A stretch of 53,839 nucleotides of DNA from Oscillospiraceae bacterium (lineage in GTDB: Bacteria > Bacillota > Clostridia > Oscillospirales > Acutalibacteraceae): assembly GCA_031265995.1 (NCBI GenBank), contig JAISBW010000028.1:1-53839 (forward strand). Direction: 5' to 3'. Position 1 is the stretch's first letter. Each line of letters opens with the position of its first letter. The notes beneath the pieces are model-generated. The model saw only the letters and a list, made by a program, of their open reading frames with translations. It had not been told where the DNA came from and searched no databases. The position numbers and the translations under genes are program-made. Of the stretch, positions 8,667-18,124 are shown in pieces.

Positions 8667-10145
8667 ATGAAAGAAAACAGCATATACAGTGACATAGCGC
8701 GGAGAACCGGCGGAGATATTTATATAGGCGTTGTTGGACCAGTTAGAACTGGAAAATCTACTTTTATTAAAAAATTTATGGATGCTTTAGTTATTCCAAA
8801 CATAACAAATGAAAGACAAAAAGGCAGAACCATAGACGAACTGCCGCAATCAGCCGGCGGAAGAACCATAATGACAACGGAACCTAAATTTATTCCGGAA
8901 GACGCAGTTGAAGTCAATATCGATGGAAGTGCATCATTTAGGGCAAGAGTGATTGATTGTGTAGGCTATATAGTTCCAAGCGCGCTTGGGTACATTGAAA
9001 ACGAAACCCCTCGCATGGTAATGACGCCTTGGTTTAAAGAAGAAATACCATTTGATAAAGCCGCTGAGATAGGAACGAAAAAAGTTATTACAGATCATTC
9101 AACAATAGGACTTGTAATTACAACCGACGGATCTATAAGCGATATCGATCGTGCTGAATATGAAAGTGCTGAACGCCGTGTAATTGAAGAACTAAAAGAA
9201 CTTAATAAGCCTTTCATTACACTTCTTAATAGCATAGACCCATTTTCTGAAGAAAGCAAAGAACTTACGGAAAAACTACAAAAAGACTATAGTGTTCCAG
9301 TTATACCTGTAAATTGTATGGATTTGACTGAAAAAGAAATTAAGGAAATTCTTGCGAAAATTTTATATGAGTTCCCAATAAGTGAAGTTAAAATCGATAT
9401 GCCAAAATGGCTGTTAGGTTTGGAAAAGGAACATTGGTTAAAATCAGAGATTTATAACAGTATTAAAAATTCTTCTCAAAAAGCAAGTAAAATTCGCGAG
9501 GCAAAATCAATTGCTCAGGACTTATATACATCAGATTTTGTAACAAGCTCGAAAATCGACTCTGTGGATTTGGGCACCGGTACCGCCAAAGTTAAAACTG
9601 TTCTTGATCCTTCGCTTTTTTACCGAGTTTTAGGAGAAAAAACTGGCATTAATATAAGCGGCGAATGCGAGCTCATGGAACACATGCTAAGGTTATCGCA
9701 GCTTAAAAATAAATACGAAAAAATAGGAACGGCTTACGATGATGTCTCGGAAAGTGGTTACGGAATTGTTATGCCATCGATGTCAGAACTTAGCCTTGAT
9801 GAGCCTGAAATTATAAAACAAAGCGGAAAATACGGCATAAGGCTGCGTGCTTCTGCTCCGGCAGTACATTTGCTTCGTACGCAGATAACAACTGAGATCA
9901 CGCCTATAGTCGGCTCTGAACAACAATCAGAAGAGCTTGTAATGTATCTGCTCAAAGAATTTGAGGAAAACCCAGCTAAAATTTGGGAATCGAACATTTT
10001 TGGAAAATCACTTCATGAACTTGTAAGCGAAGGTCTTCACAATAAACTCTACAGAATGCCGACTGATGCAAGGGAAAAATTAAAACAAACCATTGAGAGA
10101 ATAATAAACGAAGGGTGCAATGGGCTGATTTGTATTATTCTTTAG
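8667..10145 (+). CDS. spoIVA: Stage IV sporulation protein A, coat basement-layer ATPase
   Basis: Polymerises around the forespore, using ATP hydrolysis, to form the base on which the coat is built. The N-terminal Walker A is GPVRTGKST (near residues 24-32). The C-terminus, CNGLICIIL, matches the short hydrophobic end through which SpoIVA associates with the membrane. From the ATG at 8667 (GGAGG 6 nt upstream) it is 492 residues, a usual length for the family. A TTG 12 nt earlier overlaps the ribosome binding site and was rejected. It is paired with the sipL-like gene and followed by a long hairpin-rich gap. Confidence 0.97.
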   Translation: MKENSIYSDIARRTGGDIYIGVVGPVRTGKSTFIKKFMDALVIPNITNERQKGRTIDELPQSAGGRTIMTTEPKFIPEDAVEVNIDGSASFRARVIDCVGYIVPSALGYIENETPRMVMTPWFKEEIPFDKAAEIGTKKVITDHSTIGLVITTDGSISDIDRAEYESAERRVIEELKELNKPFITLLNSIDPFSEESKELTEKLQKDYSVPVIPVNCMDLTEKEIKEILAKILYEFPISEVKIDMPKWLLGLEKEHWLKSEIYNSIKNSSQKASKIREAKSIAQDLYTSDFVTSSKIDSVDLGTGTAKVKTVLDPSLFYRVLGEKTGINISGECELMEHMLRLSQLKNKYEKIGTAYDDVSESGYGIVMPSMSELSLDEPEIIKQSGKYGIRLRASAPAVHLLRTQITTEITPIVGSEQQSEELVMYLLKEFEENPAKIWESNIFGKSLHELVSEGLHNKLYRMPTDAREKLKQTIERIINEGCNGLICIIL

Positions 10146-10258
10146 AAGCCGGTATTTGAGTAATTAAACATAAAAAATAAAAATCACTTGAAATTTTTAT
10201 GTATCAGTTATAACAAATAACGTGATTGTTAATGTCTATTTGAATCTTCCTCAATTTC

Positions 10259-10317
10259 GTGTAAACCTCCGAAAAGGTGTAGAGTAAAGACTACACTAAA
10301 ATTTCGGAGGTTTACAC
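10259..10317. repeat. Two-tier hairpin with 16-bp perfect outer arms
   Basis: Outer arms GTGTAAACCTCCGAAA / TTTCGGAGGTTTACAC are perfect. Inside them a second stem GTGTAG / CTACAC closes an 8-nt loop. The GGAGG in the right arm would be paired. There is no T-run after it, so it is not a simple terminator. It could be a structured leader, a processed RNA or an old inverted-repeat element. Confidence 0.6.
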
Positions 10318-10322
10318 TGAAT

Positions 10323-10372
10323 TGGGGGGGAAGACTTAAGTTTAGGACATGACCTAAACGTGATCTTCCACC
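10323..10372. repeat. Second hairpin in the spoIVA-fmt gap
   Basis: Outer arms GGAAGA / TCTTCC and inner arms TTTAGG / CCTAAA around the loop ACATGA. It lies 6 nt after the two-tier hairpin, so the two may form one structured RNA. Confidence 0.45.
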
Positions 10373-10438
10373 AAATTTACGTATCTTCTTATTGCGTTTT
10401 AGAGTATTTTAAGCATTTTTTCAAAAGCGACTTTTTTA

Positions 10439-10466
10439 ACACCAAATACTATCTGGTGTTTTTCTT
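10439..10466 (+). terminator. Rho-independent terminator-like hairpin
   Basis: AACACCA / TGGTGTT stem with an 8-nt loop, followed by TTTCTT. Probably ends transcription from the spoIVA side. Confidence 0.6.
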
Positions 10467-10585
10467 CCAGGAGTTTTGATATTCTTTTTTTACATTATCC
10501 ATCATTTTATTGTATCGTTATTGTATCGTGTTTTAGGGTTTTAGAACAGACCTAATAATTAAGATATTGTGAGGAAAAAGACTTG

Positions 10586-11563
10586 ATGAAAAAAAATAAT
10601 GTTAATAATACAAAAATAATCTTTATGGGAACATCCGATTTTGCAGTAAAATCCCTAGAAAATCTCGTCAAGAATAATTTTGATGTAAAAATGGTCGTAA
10701 CTCAGCCGGATAAACCACAAGGAAGAAAGAAGGAAATATGTTCACCGCCGGTAAAAATTTGTGCAAAAAATTTTGATATTAAAGTTTTTCAGCCCAATAG
10801 TTTAAAAAAAAGTGAATCTATAGAAATTTTGTCAGAGATTAATCCTGATTTTATTGTCGTCGCTGCTTATGGGAAAATTTTACCCGAAGGTGTGTTAAAT
10901 ATCCCGAAAATTTCATGTATTAACGTGCATGGTTCTATTTTACCAAAATTGCGTGGCGCGGCACCAATTCAATGGGCAATTCTAAACGGCGAAACTCAAA
11001 CAGGCATTACGATTATGAAAATGGATTCCGGAATGGATACAGGAGACATTTTATTTCAGCGAAAAACTCCAGTTAACGAAACAGAAACAGCAGGCGAGCT
11101 TATGGCAAGACTTGCCGATATTGGTGCAGAGCTTCTTGTGGAATCTTTAGAAAAAATTATCGAATTGGGGGAGATTAATAAATTTAGGATTAAGCAAAAT
11201 GATAGTTTGGCTACGTATTCTAAAATAATAAAAAAAGAAAACGGAATAATTGATTGGCGTGAAAGCGCGGTTAAAATTTCAAGATTAGTGCGCGCAATGA
11301 ATCCTTGGCCTGTTGCTTTTACATTTTTGGATGATAAAATTTTTAAAATTCATAAAGCAAATATTTTAAAAGAAAATAATTTATGTGGAGACTGCGGAGA
11401 ATTATCATCAAGAGATCCTGCAATAGTGTGTTGTGGAAAAGATGTGCTTGAACTCATTGAAGTTCAAATTGAAGGTAAAAAACAAATGCCGGCAGTTAAT
11501 TTCTTTAGAGGATATAAGATTGGCGAGAAAATTAAATTTAAGAACCTATTCTCACAAATTTGA
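10586..11563 (+). CDS. fmt: Methionyl-tRNA formyltransferase
   Basis: Transfers a formyl group from 10-formyl-THF to initiator Met-tRNA. The N-terminal domain shows the family core: IIFMGTSDFAVKSLE, the catalytic Asn-His-Asp region with SCINVHGSILPKLRGAAPIQ, and MDSGMDTGDIL. The C-terminal domain begins about residue 210. The usual neighbours def and priA are absent. The ATG at 10586 directly follows a TTG; GAGG lies about 11 nt upstream. The last residues (KNLFSQI) are encoded by a family B repeat tip that runs through the stop. Confidence 0.95.
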   Translation: MKKNNVNNTKIIFMGTSDFAVKSLENLVKNNFDVKMVVTQPDKPQGRKKEICSPPVKICAKNFDIKVFQPNSLKKSESIEILSEINPDFIVVAAYGKILPEGVLNIPKISCINVHGSILPKLRGAAPIQWAILNGETQTGITIMKMDSGMDTGDILFQRKTPVNETETAGELMARLADIGAELLVESLEKIIELGEINKFRIKQNDSLATYSKIIKKENGIIDWRESAVKISRLVRAMNPWPVAFTFLDDKIFKIHKANILKENNLCGDCGELSSRDPAIVCCGKDVLELIEVQIEGKKQMPAVNFFRGYKIGEKIKFKNLFSQI

Positions 11564-11650
11564 AACAACATTTTTAAGAACCTGTCTTCAATAAAAATTA
11601 TTCAAAATTTTCTTTAAAATTGGCATTCTGAGTCTATGGGAACAGGTTTT
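11541..11650. repeat. Palindromic repeat, family B, overlapping the end of fmt
   Basis: Begins AGAACCTATTCTCACA inside fmt. A second tip AGAACCTGTCTTC follows at about 11579, then the core AATAAAAATTATTCAAAATT and the right end CTATGGGAACAGG. The copy looks like two overlapping left ends, as at 6.9 kb. Confidence 0.75.
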
Positions 11651-11797
11651 AAAAAATCGCCTCTTGCAATGTCTAAAACTTGTTTGTATACTGATACATA
11701 TTTCAATCTGAAATAAGTGAATTTTAATTCATAAATTACTAATTTATCGAAATTCAAAATCACTAGTAAAAGTCTTTGCATAAGGGGTGATTTGTAG

Positions 11798-14116
11798 ATG
11801 AAAATTTCAAAAATTTTCAAAGGTTTGCTTTCTTTGTTGGTTTGTTTGTTTTTTATGGTTTCAAATTTAAGCATAGCTCACGCCGGCGGCGGAAAAAATT
11901 ACACTAAATTTTATGAAAGTTCCGATATGAAGTTTGCTGCGGCGAAAAAGCATATTAAAAACATGCTAAGCGCAATTGAAATTAATCATGACGCACAATC
12001 TGATGGTCAAAAAACTACAAGTGAGGAACTTGTTAGGCCTATACCCGTTGAAACAGGTCGGATATTTTTCGGGGGCAACCAATTTTGGGTAGTTGGCGTT
12101 GACAATTACGGAAGCGATGATTTAAACGATAACGATACTCAGCCCGCTGTTTACCTTTATGCAAGCAAGCCTTACCTTTATTATCCATTTAATCTTACAA
12201 ATTTTGAATTGGATTCCACGGAAAATCTTAATGCTTATGAAAACAGTTTAATTAGGCAGTATTTAAAAGGAACTGGAAATGAATCCAGAATTTTACAAAA
12301 TGGTGAAATTACAACCGTATTGCCAAATACTGGATATGGAACAATAAGTGAACTCAGTGTTGAATTAACACAAGGACAAGCTTTAAGAAAATATAACGGA
12401 ACTGATGCAACAACACTTTACAATGACTTTTTTGCGCCCGAACGAGAAGTTGATTATAACGCAATTTTAGACACGACCGTAAAAACAGCTGATATTTCTG
12501 TATCAAAATTGGCTGTTCCGGCGGGAGCTTTTTCAGAAACGGCTAACATAGAAAATTTTATAGATAACATGAATGATACAAAAGAAAATAAACCAATAGC
12601 AGAAATTTTTGATTCTCCGAACAACGTAGAAGTTTTAACAAAAAATTTTGGCTTAGCCAATACCGACACATTATCGACGGGAAAATTTTGGCTGCCAAGT
12701 GCTAATCGCGATTTCAATGATCCAGGTTATTTTATATCGCTTGGCTCACTCGACACTGTAAGAAATGAAAACTACAACGAGATGGATCCTCTTAGAGTGC
12801 CTAATTCCTATTGGTCTTGCAAAAAAACGGATTCTAATGAATATAGTTCTTTATATGGAGAAGGCTGTTGGCTAAGATCTTATGATTTATTTGGCAATAA
12901 CACCCCAAGCGCCGCCCTTCAGGAAGAAAGTTCTAAAAGCAGTGTTCTTACTTCGAACTGCGATAATGGTTATGCTTGGCCTGAATACGTTACGACGGCT
13001 TTGGGTGTGGCACCCGCTCTGCGTTTGGGTTTGAATTCTGTTGTTTTTGTTGAGCCCGAAGAAAAAAATATGATTTTGTTCGAGAAAAATAAAGGAAAAG
13101 TCTTTAAAGCCGGCAGCGATTATGATTACAAAAATGCAACCAATAAAAATCTAGTTTTAACTCTTAATGACAAAGAAAGAAAATCGATTCAATCTAGCGT
13201 TTTGATTTCAAAACCTATAAAATTTAACGGAAATGGAATATTAAGTTTTGAAATTGCGGGGAATTTAGCCGAAAATGAATATGTTGCGATAATTTTAGAC
13301 GACGGTAAAAAAACCGCATTTGTTGTCCCTGCTAAAAATGAAGAAAACAGTGATGCTTCGGCTTATTCTTATGAAAATTCCCAGTCTGGCATTAATTATT
13401 CGGTTTTAACAGATTTTAAAGAAGGATCTGATGTAAAAATTTTAATATGCAAAGATAATTTAATAGGAAATTATTGCAAAGAAGACGACACTGCGGACAC
13501 CGAACACTGCGCCGACGCTTGCCTAAGCACAGAAAATTATAAGATTAGATATGCAAGCGAAATTGACGAATCGGGGTTTGATGAGTGGGATAACGGTGTT
13601 CGTGTTCGTGCCGAAAAAAATGTTTTTCCGCAAGAATCTAGTTTAAAAGTGGAGGTTTTAAATGATAATTCAGAAAGCTTTGAAATAGTTAAACAAAATA
13701 TTGACAATCCGCAAGAAGTCGAGCATTTTACTTCTTATAAAATAGCTGTGATAGATCCCGAAGGAGAAAAAATTGAAAATTTTAATTCTGCAGAAGTCTG
13801 GTTACCGATTGAAGGTTATATGGATGAAGAAGATTTAGAAGCAAGGTTTGTAACCGAATCAAAAGATGAAGTCAAAAACGGTTCTATAAAAAGTTTTGGG
13901 GACAAAAAGTATTACGTTTTTGAAACAAATCATTTCAGTCATTATGTTTTAATCGATAAGTTAAGTGAAAAGGAAAAACCGTTTCAGAATCCAAAAACAA
14001 GTTCTTGCAATAATACCGGAAAGTTTTTAATGATTGGAACATCCTCATTCATAGCATGTGCGGTTTGGATAATTATTAAAAAACGAGAATATTTGTCAGA
14101 AAGTTTTTATTATTAA
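11798..14116 (+). CDS. Large surface protein with C-terminal membrane anchor (DUF6273-like)
   Basis: 772 residues. A signal peptide (about 1-29, ending SIAHA) precedes an N-terminal region of about 350 residues containing VETGRIFFGGNQFWVVGV, ENSLIRQYL, FWLPSANRDF, GCWLRSYDL and ALGVAPALRL. That order of W-L-R-S and x-x-P-A-L-R-L motifs resembles DUF6273 surface proteins. Beta-rich segments follow, then a C-terminal membrane helix (MIGTSSFIACAVWIIIKKRE) with a basic tail, so the body should sit outside the cell. There is no LPXTG. AGGGGTGA precedes the ATG. A role in adhesion or substrate contact is inference. Confidence 0.75.
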   Translation: MKISKIFKGLLSLLVCLFFMVSNLSIAHAGGGKNYTKFYESSDMKFAAAKKHIKNMLSAIEINHDAQSDGQKTTSEELVRPIPVETGRIFFGGNQFWVVGVDNYGSDDLNDNDTQPAVYLYASKPYLYYPFNLTNFELDSTENLNAYENSLIRQYLKGTGNESRILQNGEITTVLPNTGYGTISELSVELTQGQALRKYNGTDATTLYNDFFAPEREVDYNAILDTTVKTADISVSKLAVPAGAFSETANIENFIDNMNDTKENKPIAEIFDSPNNVEVLTKNFGLANTDTLSTGKFWLPSANRDFNDPGYFISLGSLDTVRNENYNEMDPLRVPNSYWSCKKTDSNEYSSLYGEGCWLRSYDLFGNNTPSAALQEESSKSSVLTSNCDNGYAWPEYVTTALGVAPALRLGLNSVVFVEPEEKNMILFEKNKGKVFKAGSDYDYKNATNKNLVLTLNDKERKSIQSSVLISKPIKFNGNGILSFEIAGNLAENEYVAIILDDGKKTAFVVPAKNEENSDASAYSYENSQSGINYSVLTDFKEGSDVKILICKDNLIGNYCKEDDTADTEHCADACLSTENYKIRYASEIDESGFDEWDNGVRVRAEKNVFPQESSLKVEVLNDNSESFEIVKQNIDNPQEVEHFTSYKIAVIDPEGEKIENFNSAEVWLPIEGYMDEEDLEARFVTESKDEVKNGSIKSFGDKKYYVFETNHFSHYVLIDKLSEKEKPFQNPKTSSCNNTGKFLMIGTSSFIACAVWIIIKKREYLSESFYY

Positions 14117-14137
14117 AAATGAGTGACAAAATCTAAT

Positions 14138-14165
14138 AGCCTGTCTAATATCTTAAATATTACAG
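14138..14165. repeat. Third repeat tip type (AGCCTGTCTAATATCT)
   Basis: AGCCTGTCTAATATCT followed by AAATATTACA. Nearly the same sequence starts the family A copy at 29166 (GAGCCTGTCTAATATCT, then AAATATCACA). It is a variant tip of the same repeat system, here without a body. Confidence 0.45.
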
Positions 14166-14192
14166 AAAAATAAAATATTTTTTGGCACTTTT

Positions 14193-14224
14193 AAACTACT
14201 TCTGTCTTTATGCGGAAGTAGTTT
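14193..14224. terminator. Hairpin downstream of the surface protein gene
   Basis: Perfect arms AAACTACTTC / GAAGTAGTTT with a 12-nt loop. There is no clean T-run on the plus side, so terminator activity is plausible but not certain. Confidence 0.5.
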
Positions 14225-14281
14225 AGACTTTGTTCTACTAATAATAATCTATGAAATTACCGTGGCTCTCATACATTTTTA

Positions 14282-14310
14282 TTGACTAGACATTTTTGTT
14301 GTTGTAAAAT
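14282..14310 (+). promoter_or_regulatory. SigmaA-type promoter of the tRNA pair
   Basis: TTGACT, 17-nt spacer, TAAAAT, ending 60 nt before tRNA-Gln. Confidence 0.75.
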
Positions 14311-14370
14311 CTGATATGTTCGCAGTCGCTGTTCTGTTTTTGGTTATGACGGTTTGAGCGATATTTAAGA

Positions 14371-14446
14371 TGGGCTGTAGCCAAGCGGTAAGGCAACGGG
14401 CTTTGACTCCGTCATCTCACTGGTTCGAATCCAGTCAGCCCAGCCA
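14371..14446 (+). tRNA. tRNA-Gln (anticodon TTG)
   Basis: Acceptor arms TGGGCTG / CAGCCCA pair fully, the anticodon loop is CTTTGAC (anticodon TTG), the T loop is TTCGAAT, and CCA is encoded. Confidence 0.97.
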
Positions 14447-14534
14447 GAAAAAGATCGTTTTTGTTTTTGGAAATCAGCAGCTTCGCATCGTCTAATCGAA
14501 TGTTTTGGTCGTGTTTTGAAAGTTGAATATATCA

Positions 14535-14610
14535 GGTCCATTAGCTCAGTTGGCAGAGCACTTGACTTTTAATCAAGGTGTCCGGGGTTCGAGCCCCCGA
14601 TGGATCACCA
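14535..14610 (+). tRNA. tRNA-Lys (anticodon TTT)
   Basis: Acceptor arms GGTCCAT / ATGGATC, anticodon loop CTTTTAA (anticodon TTT), T loop TTCGAGC, CCA encoded. It lies 88 nt after tRNA-Gln, probably in one transcript. Confidence 0.97.
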
Positions 14611-14628
14611 GTTTTAATTTAAGCGATC

Positions 14629-15744
14629 TTATCTGCCCAGCATTCCGTAAAACTCGTCGCTAAAAGCACTGTAGTCCCCGATTGTTGAAGAATATATAGA
14701 TTTTTCCATTATATGAATATCATCAGGAACCAAACTAAGCCCAACAATGTCTCCAATTGAACGATACTCTGTCGATTGAATCATCCACTTGAAGCCGTTG
14801 ATGTCAGTTATAATTTCATTATGAACGCCTTTGAAAGTCACCGACGTAACTACGCCCGAAATCTTACCTTTTTCTGGTGAAACTAATTTGATATCTTCTG
14901 GACGGATAACCACATCGACATGTTCGCCCGAAGCAAAGCCCTTGTCAAGGCATTCGAAAGTGTTTTCTGCAAATTTAACAATATAATCGCTTATCATTAT
15001 TCCATCAATAATATTACTTTCACCTATAAAATCAGCCACGAACGCATTTTTCGGTTCATTATAAATCTCAAGGGGAGTTCCTATTTGCTGAATTTTACCT
15101 TTTTCCATCACTGCCACTGTATCAGACATCGAAAGCGCTTCTTCTTGATCGTGTGTGACAAATACAAAAGTAATTCCTGTTTGTGTTTGAATTTTTTTGA
15201 GTTCTGATTGCATATCTTTGCGAAGTCTTAAATCTAAAGCGGCAAAAGGCTCGTCCAACAAGAGAACTTTCGGAGAATTAGCCAACGCGCGAGCTACAGC
15301 CACACGTTGCTGTTGTCCTCCTGAAAGTGAATTCACACCGTAATTTGCAAAACTTGCAAGACCAACTATCTCTAACATTTCGTTCACACGTTCTTTAACT
15401 TCTTTTTCGCTTTTTTTTGCCACTTTTAAACCAAAAGCTATATTTTCATAAACATTAAAATTCGGGAACAGCGCATATTTTTGAAACACGGTGTTGACCT
15501 TTCGATTGCAGGCAGGCAGATCGGTGATTTTTTCTTTCTCAAAAAAAATATCGCCTTTTTGGGGTTTCTGAAAACCGCCGATCAAACGCAGAACAGTCGT
15601 CTTTCCGCATCCGGAAGGCCCCAAAAGCGTAATAAACTTGCCGCACACAATATCAAGATTAAAATTCTCTAGGATAACACTTTTGCCAAACCTAACAGTT
15701 ATATCTTTTAAAGAAATTATGAAATCTTCCAATAAAACTACCAA
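14629..15744 (-). CDS. potA: Spermidine/putrescine ABC transporter ATPase, orphan
   Basis: The ATP-binding subunit of a PotABCD-type importer. Visible motifs: Walker A GPSGCGKTT, Q-loop FQKYALFP, signature LSGGQQQRVAVARAL, Walker B VLLLDEPFAALD and the H-loop THD. The C-terminal ~130 residues form the TOBE regulatory domain. No potB, potC or potD lies next to it; the neighbours are cysS and two tRNAs, so permeases must be elsewhere or lost. The start is uncertain: TTG codons at 15744 and 15732 both lack a clear ribosome binding site. Confidence 0.9.
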   Translation of the reverse strand: MVVLLEDFIISLKDITVRFGKSVILENFNLDIVCGKFITLLGPSGCGKTTVLRLIGGFQKPQKGDIFFEKEKITDLPACNRKVNTVFQKYALFPNFNVYENIAFGLKVAKKSEKEVKERVNEMLEIVGLASFANYGVNSLSGGQQQRVAVARALANSPKVLLLDEPFAALDLRLRKDMQSELKKIQTQTGITFVFVTHDQEEALSMSDTVAVMEKGKIQQIGTPLEIYNEPKNAFVADFIGESNIIDGIMISDYIVKFAENTFECLDKGFASGEHVDVVIRPEDIKLVSPEKGKISGVVTSVTFKGVHNEIITDINGFKWMIQSTEYRSIGDIVGLSLVPDDIHIMEKSIYSSTIGDYSAFSDEFYGMLGR

Positions 15745-15821
15745 AGCAAAGGATTATTTAAATGCATAATACACACTAATTAACGAAAAAAACAACAAAT
15801 CGATTAAACCAATAGATACGA

Positions 15822-17225
15822 TCAATTTTCTTTCTGCAAAATGTTCACTTTGACTCCTGATAAAGTATCTTCGATCAAAATACCTCTTCCTTTAAGTATT
15901 TTTCTGATCTCATCGGAACGTTCCCATTTTTTTTCTTTTCTGGCAGTCTCGCGTTCACTTATTAATTCTCTGATTTCATCCGTTAATTCAGAAATCTTCC
16001 TTGCGTTGCAAATTCCTAAAATTGAAGTCAATTCATCAAACGAATCAATCAAATTAACAACCGATTCTTCAGAAAATTCAGAATAAGTAGCAACTTTTTC
16101 ATTTACTCCCCTAACTATATTAAACAGCTCAGACATCGCGCCCGATGTGTTTAAATCATCATCCATGAACTCAAAAAATTTTTGTTTTTTTAATGGGAGA
16201 TCCGGATAAACCTCAACTCCACTTGGCGAAGTTCTATTTTCTTTCAAAAAAATAATATTTCTGCGAAAATTCCCAAGCCTTGTAATTGCACTTTTATATT
16301 GAAAAATCATTTTTTCGTTAAATTCCAAAGGACTTCTGTAATGAGCTGTAACCATCAAATAGCGTATGGTTTCATAGCCATAAGCATTTGCAATCTCCCG
16401 TACTGTGGAAAAATTTTCAAGAGATTTTGACATTTTCTGGCTATTTATGTTAACAAACCCATTATGAAGCCAGAATCTCGCAAATTCAGCACCGTTTGCA
16501 CATTCGCTTTGCGCAATCTCATTTTCGTGGTGAGGAAAAATCAAATCCTGACCTCCGCAATGAATATCGATCGTCTTGCCAAGATGTTTTTTTGCCATGG
16601 CGGAACATTCAATATGCCACCCAGGACGCCCTAATCCCCACGGGCTTTCCCAGGAAGGCTCGTTTTCTTTTGACATTTTCCATAACACAAAATCGAGTCC
16701 ATTGCGTTTTTCTTGAGAAACTTCAACTCTTTCGCCAGCAATAAGCTCCTCTAAAGATTGGTTTGACAATTTCCCATAATCAGAAAAAGACTTAATATCA
16801 AAATAAATGTCACCGGATGGAACTGTGTAAGCATGATTTTTGCTAATCAAAGTTTTTATCATTTCAATGATTTCACCAATAGTTTCGGTTGCTTTCGGGT
16901 GAACATCAGCCGGCCAAATATTTAGCCCTGCTGCGTCTTCTTTGTATTCCTTTATGAAACGCTCGGCCACCTCTAAACACGTAACATTTTCTTTTTGTGC
17001 TTTTTTAATTATTTTGTCGTCTATGTCAGTAAAGTTTTGAACAAATTTGACTTTATACCCGAGATATTTTAAGTAGCGCCGCAAAACGTCAAACAGGCAG
17101 AGAGGGCGAGCGTTTCCGATGTGAATAAAATCATAAACGGTCGGACCACAAGCGTAAATTTTGACCTCATCTCCAACCGGAACAAATTCCTCCTTCGAAC
17201 GTGTAAGAACGTTATAAAGTTTCAT
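15822..17225 (-). CDS. cysS: Cysteinyl-tRNA synthetase
   Basis: Class I aminoacyl-tRNA synthetase that charges tRNA-Cys. Shows CGPTVYDFIHIGNARP (HIGH-type motif), a zinc site around WHIECSAMA and HHENEIAQSE, and KMSKSLEN. 467 residues from the ATG at 17225, which has AGGTGG 6 nt upstream; the longer TTG start overlaps that site. It lies about 240 nt downstream of pgsA in the same direction. No T-box leader was recognised upstream. Confidence 0.96.
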   Translation of the reverse strand: MKLYNVLTRSKEEFVPVGDEVKIYACGPTVYDFIHIGNARPLCLFDVLRRYLKYLGYKVKFVQNFTDIDDKIIKKAQKENVTCLEVAERFIKEYKEDAAGLNIWPADVHPKATETIGEIIEMIKTLISKNHAYTVPSGDIYFDIKSFSDYGKLSNQSLEELIAGERVEVSQEKRNGLDFVLWKMSKENEPSWESPWGLGRPGWHIECSAMAKKHLGKTIDIHCGGQDLIFPHHENEIAQSECANGAEFARFWLHNGFVNINSQKMSKSLENFSTVREIANAYGYETIRYLMVTAHYRSPLEFNEKMIFQYKSAITRLGNFRRNIIFLKENRTSPSGVEVYPDLPLKKQKFFEFMDDDLNTSGAMSELFNIVRGVNEKVATYSEFSEESVVNLIDSFDELTSILGICNARKISELTDEIRELISERETARKEKKWERSDEIRKILKGRGILIEDTLSGVKVNILQKEN

Positions 17226-17464
17226 ATTTACCACCTGCAAACATACTATAAAACACGTGAATCTGGATCATGTCACGAAATAGTTAAAGCTTATTCTTTA
17301 TCTCACGTTGTGGGCGATTCAGGGAGTTGTCATCAACTAATTTAGACCACGGCCAAAATCTGCTTATCAATCTCTACAAACTCAGAACCTGCTTTTCACC
17401 AAACTAAAACGCAAACCCACAAGTAATCTTTGAAATTTTTTTTGACGTATTTGACGCCGATTGA

Positions 17465-18109
17465 CTAACGCCAAACGAGGAAAATAAACAAAAAAACGCC
17501 AAAAATTATCAAAAAGCCACGTTTCGGATTTGATGAGAACAAATTCTTAGTCTCTGAATTGTAACGGGAGTATACTTTTTTAAAAAAAATATTCTTTCTA
17601 AACGAAACAACAAAAAACGACACCCAAGAAAAAAACACCGAAAGCCATAAAAGAACACCAGAAACCTTTAAATAAGATGATACAAAAAAAATCTGGTGAA
17701 GCATAATAATATGTATTGAAAATATCTGGAGTATAGTTTTTATCTTTCCGAAAACGTTTGCCTCAATTTTTAAATTCTGTTTCGACAGCTCCAATCTTGT
17801 TGCAGACATGACAAATTCACGAACCAACAACAAAATGATCGGAACCACACCCACCAAGCTTAATTTAAGAAAACATAAAAGAACCGGAAAAATTAGCACC
17901 TTATCAGCAACCGGATCAAAAATTCTTCCAAAATCCGTCGCCCCGTTTTTTCTCGCAATTACGCCATCTAAAAAATCAGTGAGAGAAGCAATTGAGAAGA
18001 CTAGCATACAAAAAAAATAAACGAAAGGCGAGTGATAAAACAATAGCATCGTACATATAACTGCTGAAAAAAATATTCTAGATAAAGTTAAGAAATTAGC
18101 AACATTCAT
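17465..18109 (-). CDS. pgsA: CDP-diacylglycerol-glycerol-3-phosphate 3-phosphatidyltransferase with extra C-terminal tail
   Basis: Makes phosphatidylglycerol phosphate at the membrane. The CDP-alcohol phosphotransferase signature (DG-x2-AR-x-G-x3-D-x3-D) is seen in DGVIARKNGATDFGRIFDPV. Several membrane helices follow. After the usual end, a tail of about 40 residues (SETKNLFSSNPKRGFLIIFG, then a hydrophobic stretch) adds another helix. The DNA for this tail has a second copy at 49934-50035. GGAG lies 4 nt before the ATG. The gene starts 15 nt after the recA stop, so the two are probably cotranscribed. Confidence 0.92.
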   Translation of the reverse strand: MNVANFLTLSRIFFSAVICTMLLFYHSPFVYFFCMLVFSIASLTDFLDGVIARKNGATDFGRIFDPVADKVLIFPVLLCFLKLSLVGVVPIILLLVREFVMSATRLELSKQNLKIEANVFGKIKTILQIFSIHIIMLHQIFFVSSYLKVSGVLLWLSVFFSWVSFFVVSFRKNIFFKKVYSRYNSETKNLFSSNPKRGFLIIFGVFLFIFLVWR

Positions 18110-18124
18110 AAAGCTCCAATAAAA

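Larger units (their letters stand above)
10146..10585. other. Intergenic region with three hairpins between spoIVA and fmt
   Basis: No coding frame is convincing across these 440 bases. The region holds two long perfect-arm hairpins, a terminator-like hairpin and an 11-bp tandem duplication (TTATTGTATCG twice, about 10508-10529) shortly before fmt. AGAACAGACC at about 10544 resembles a decayed repeat tip. Confidence 0.6.
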
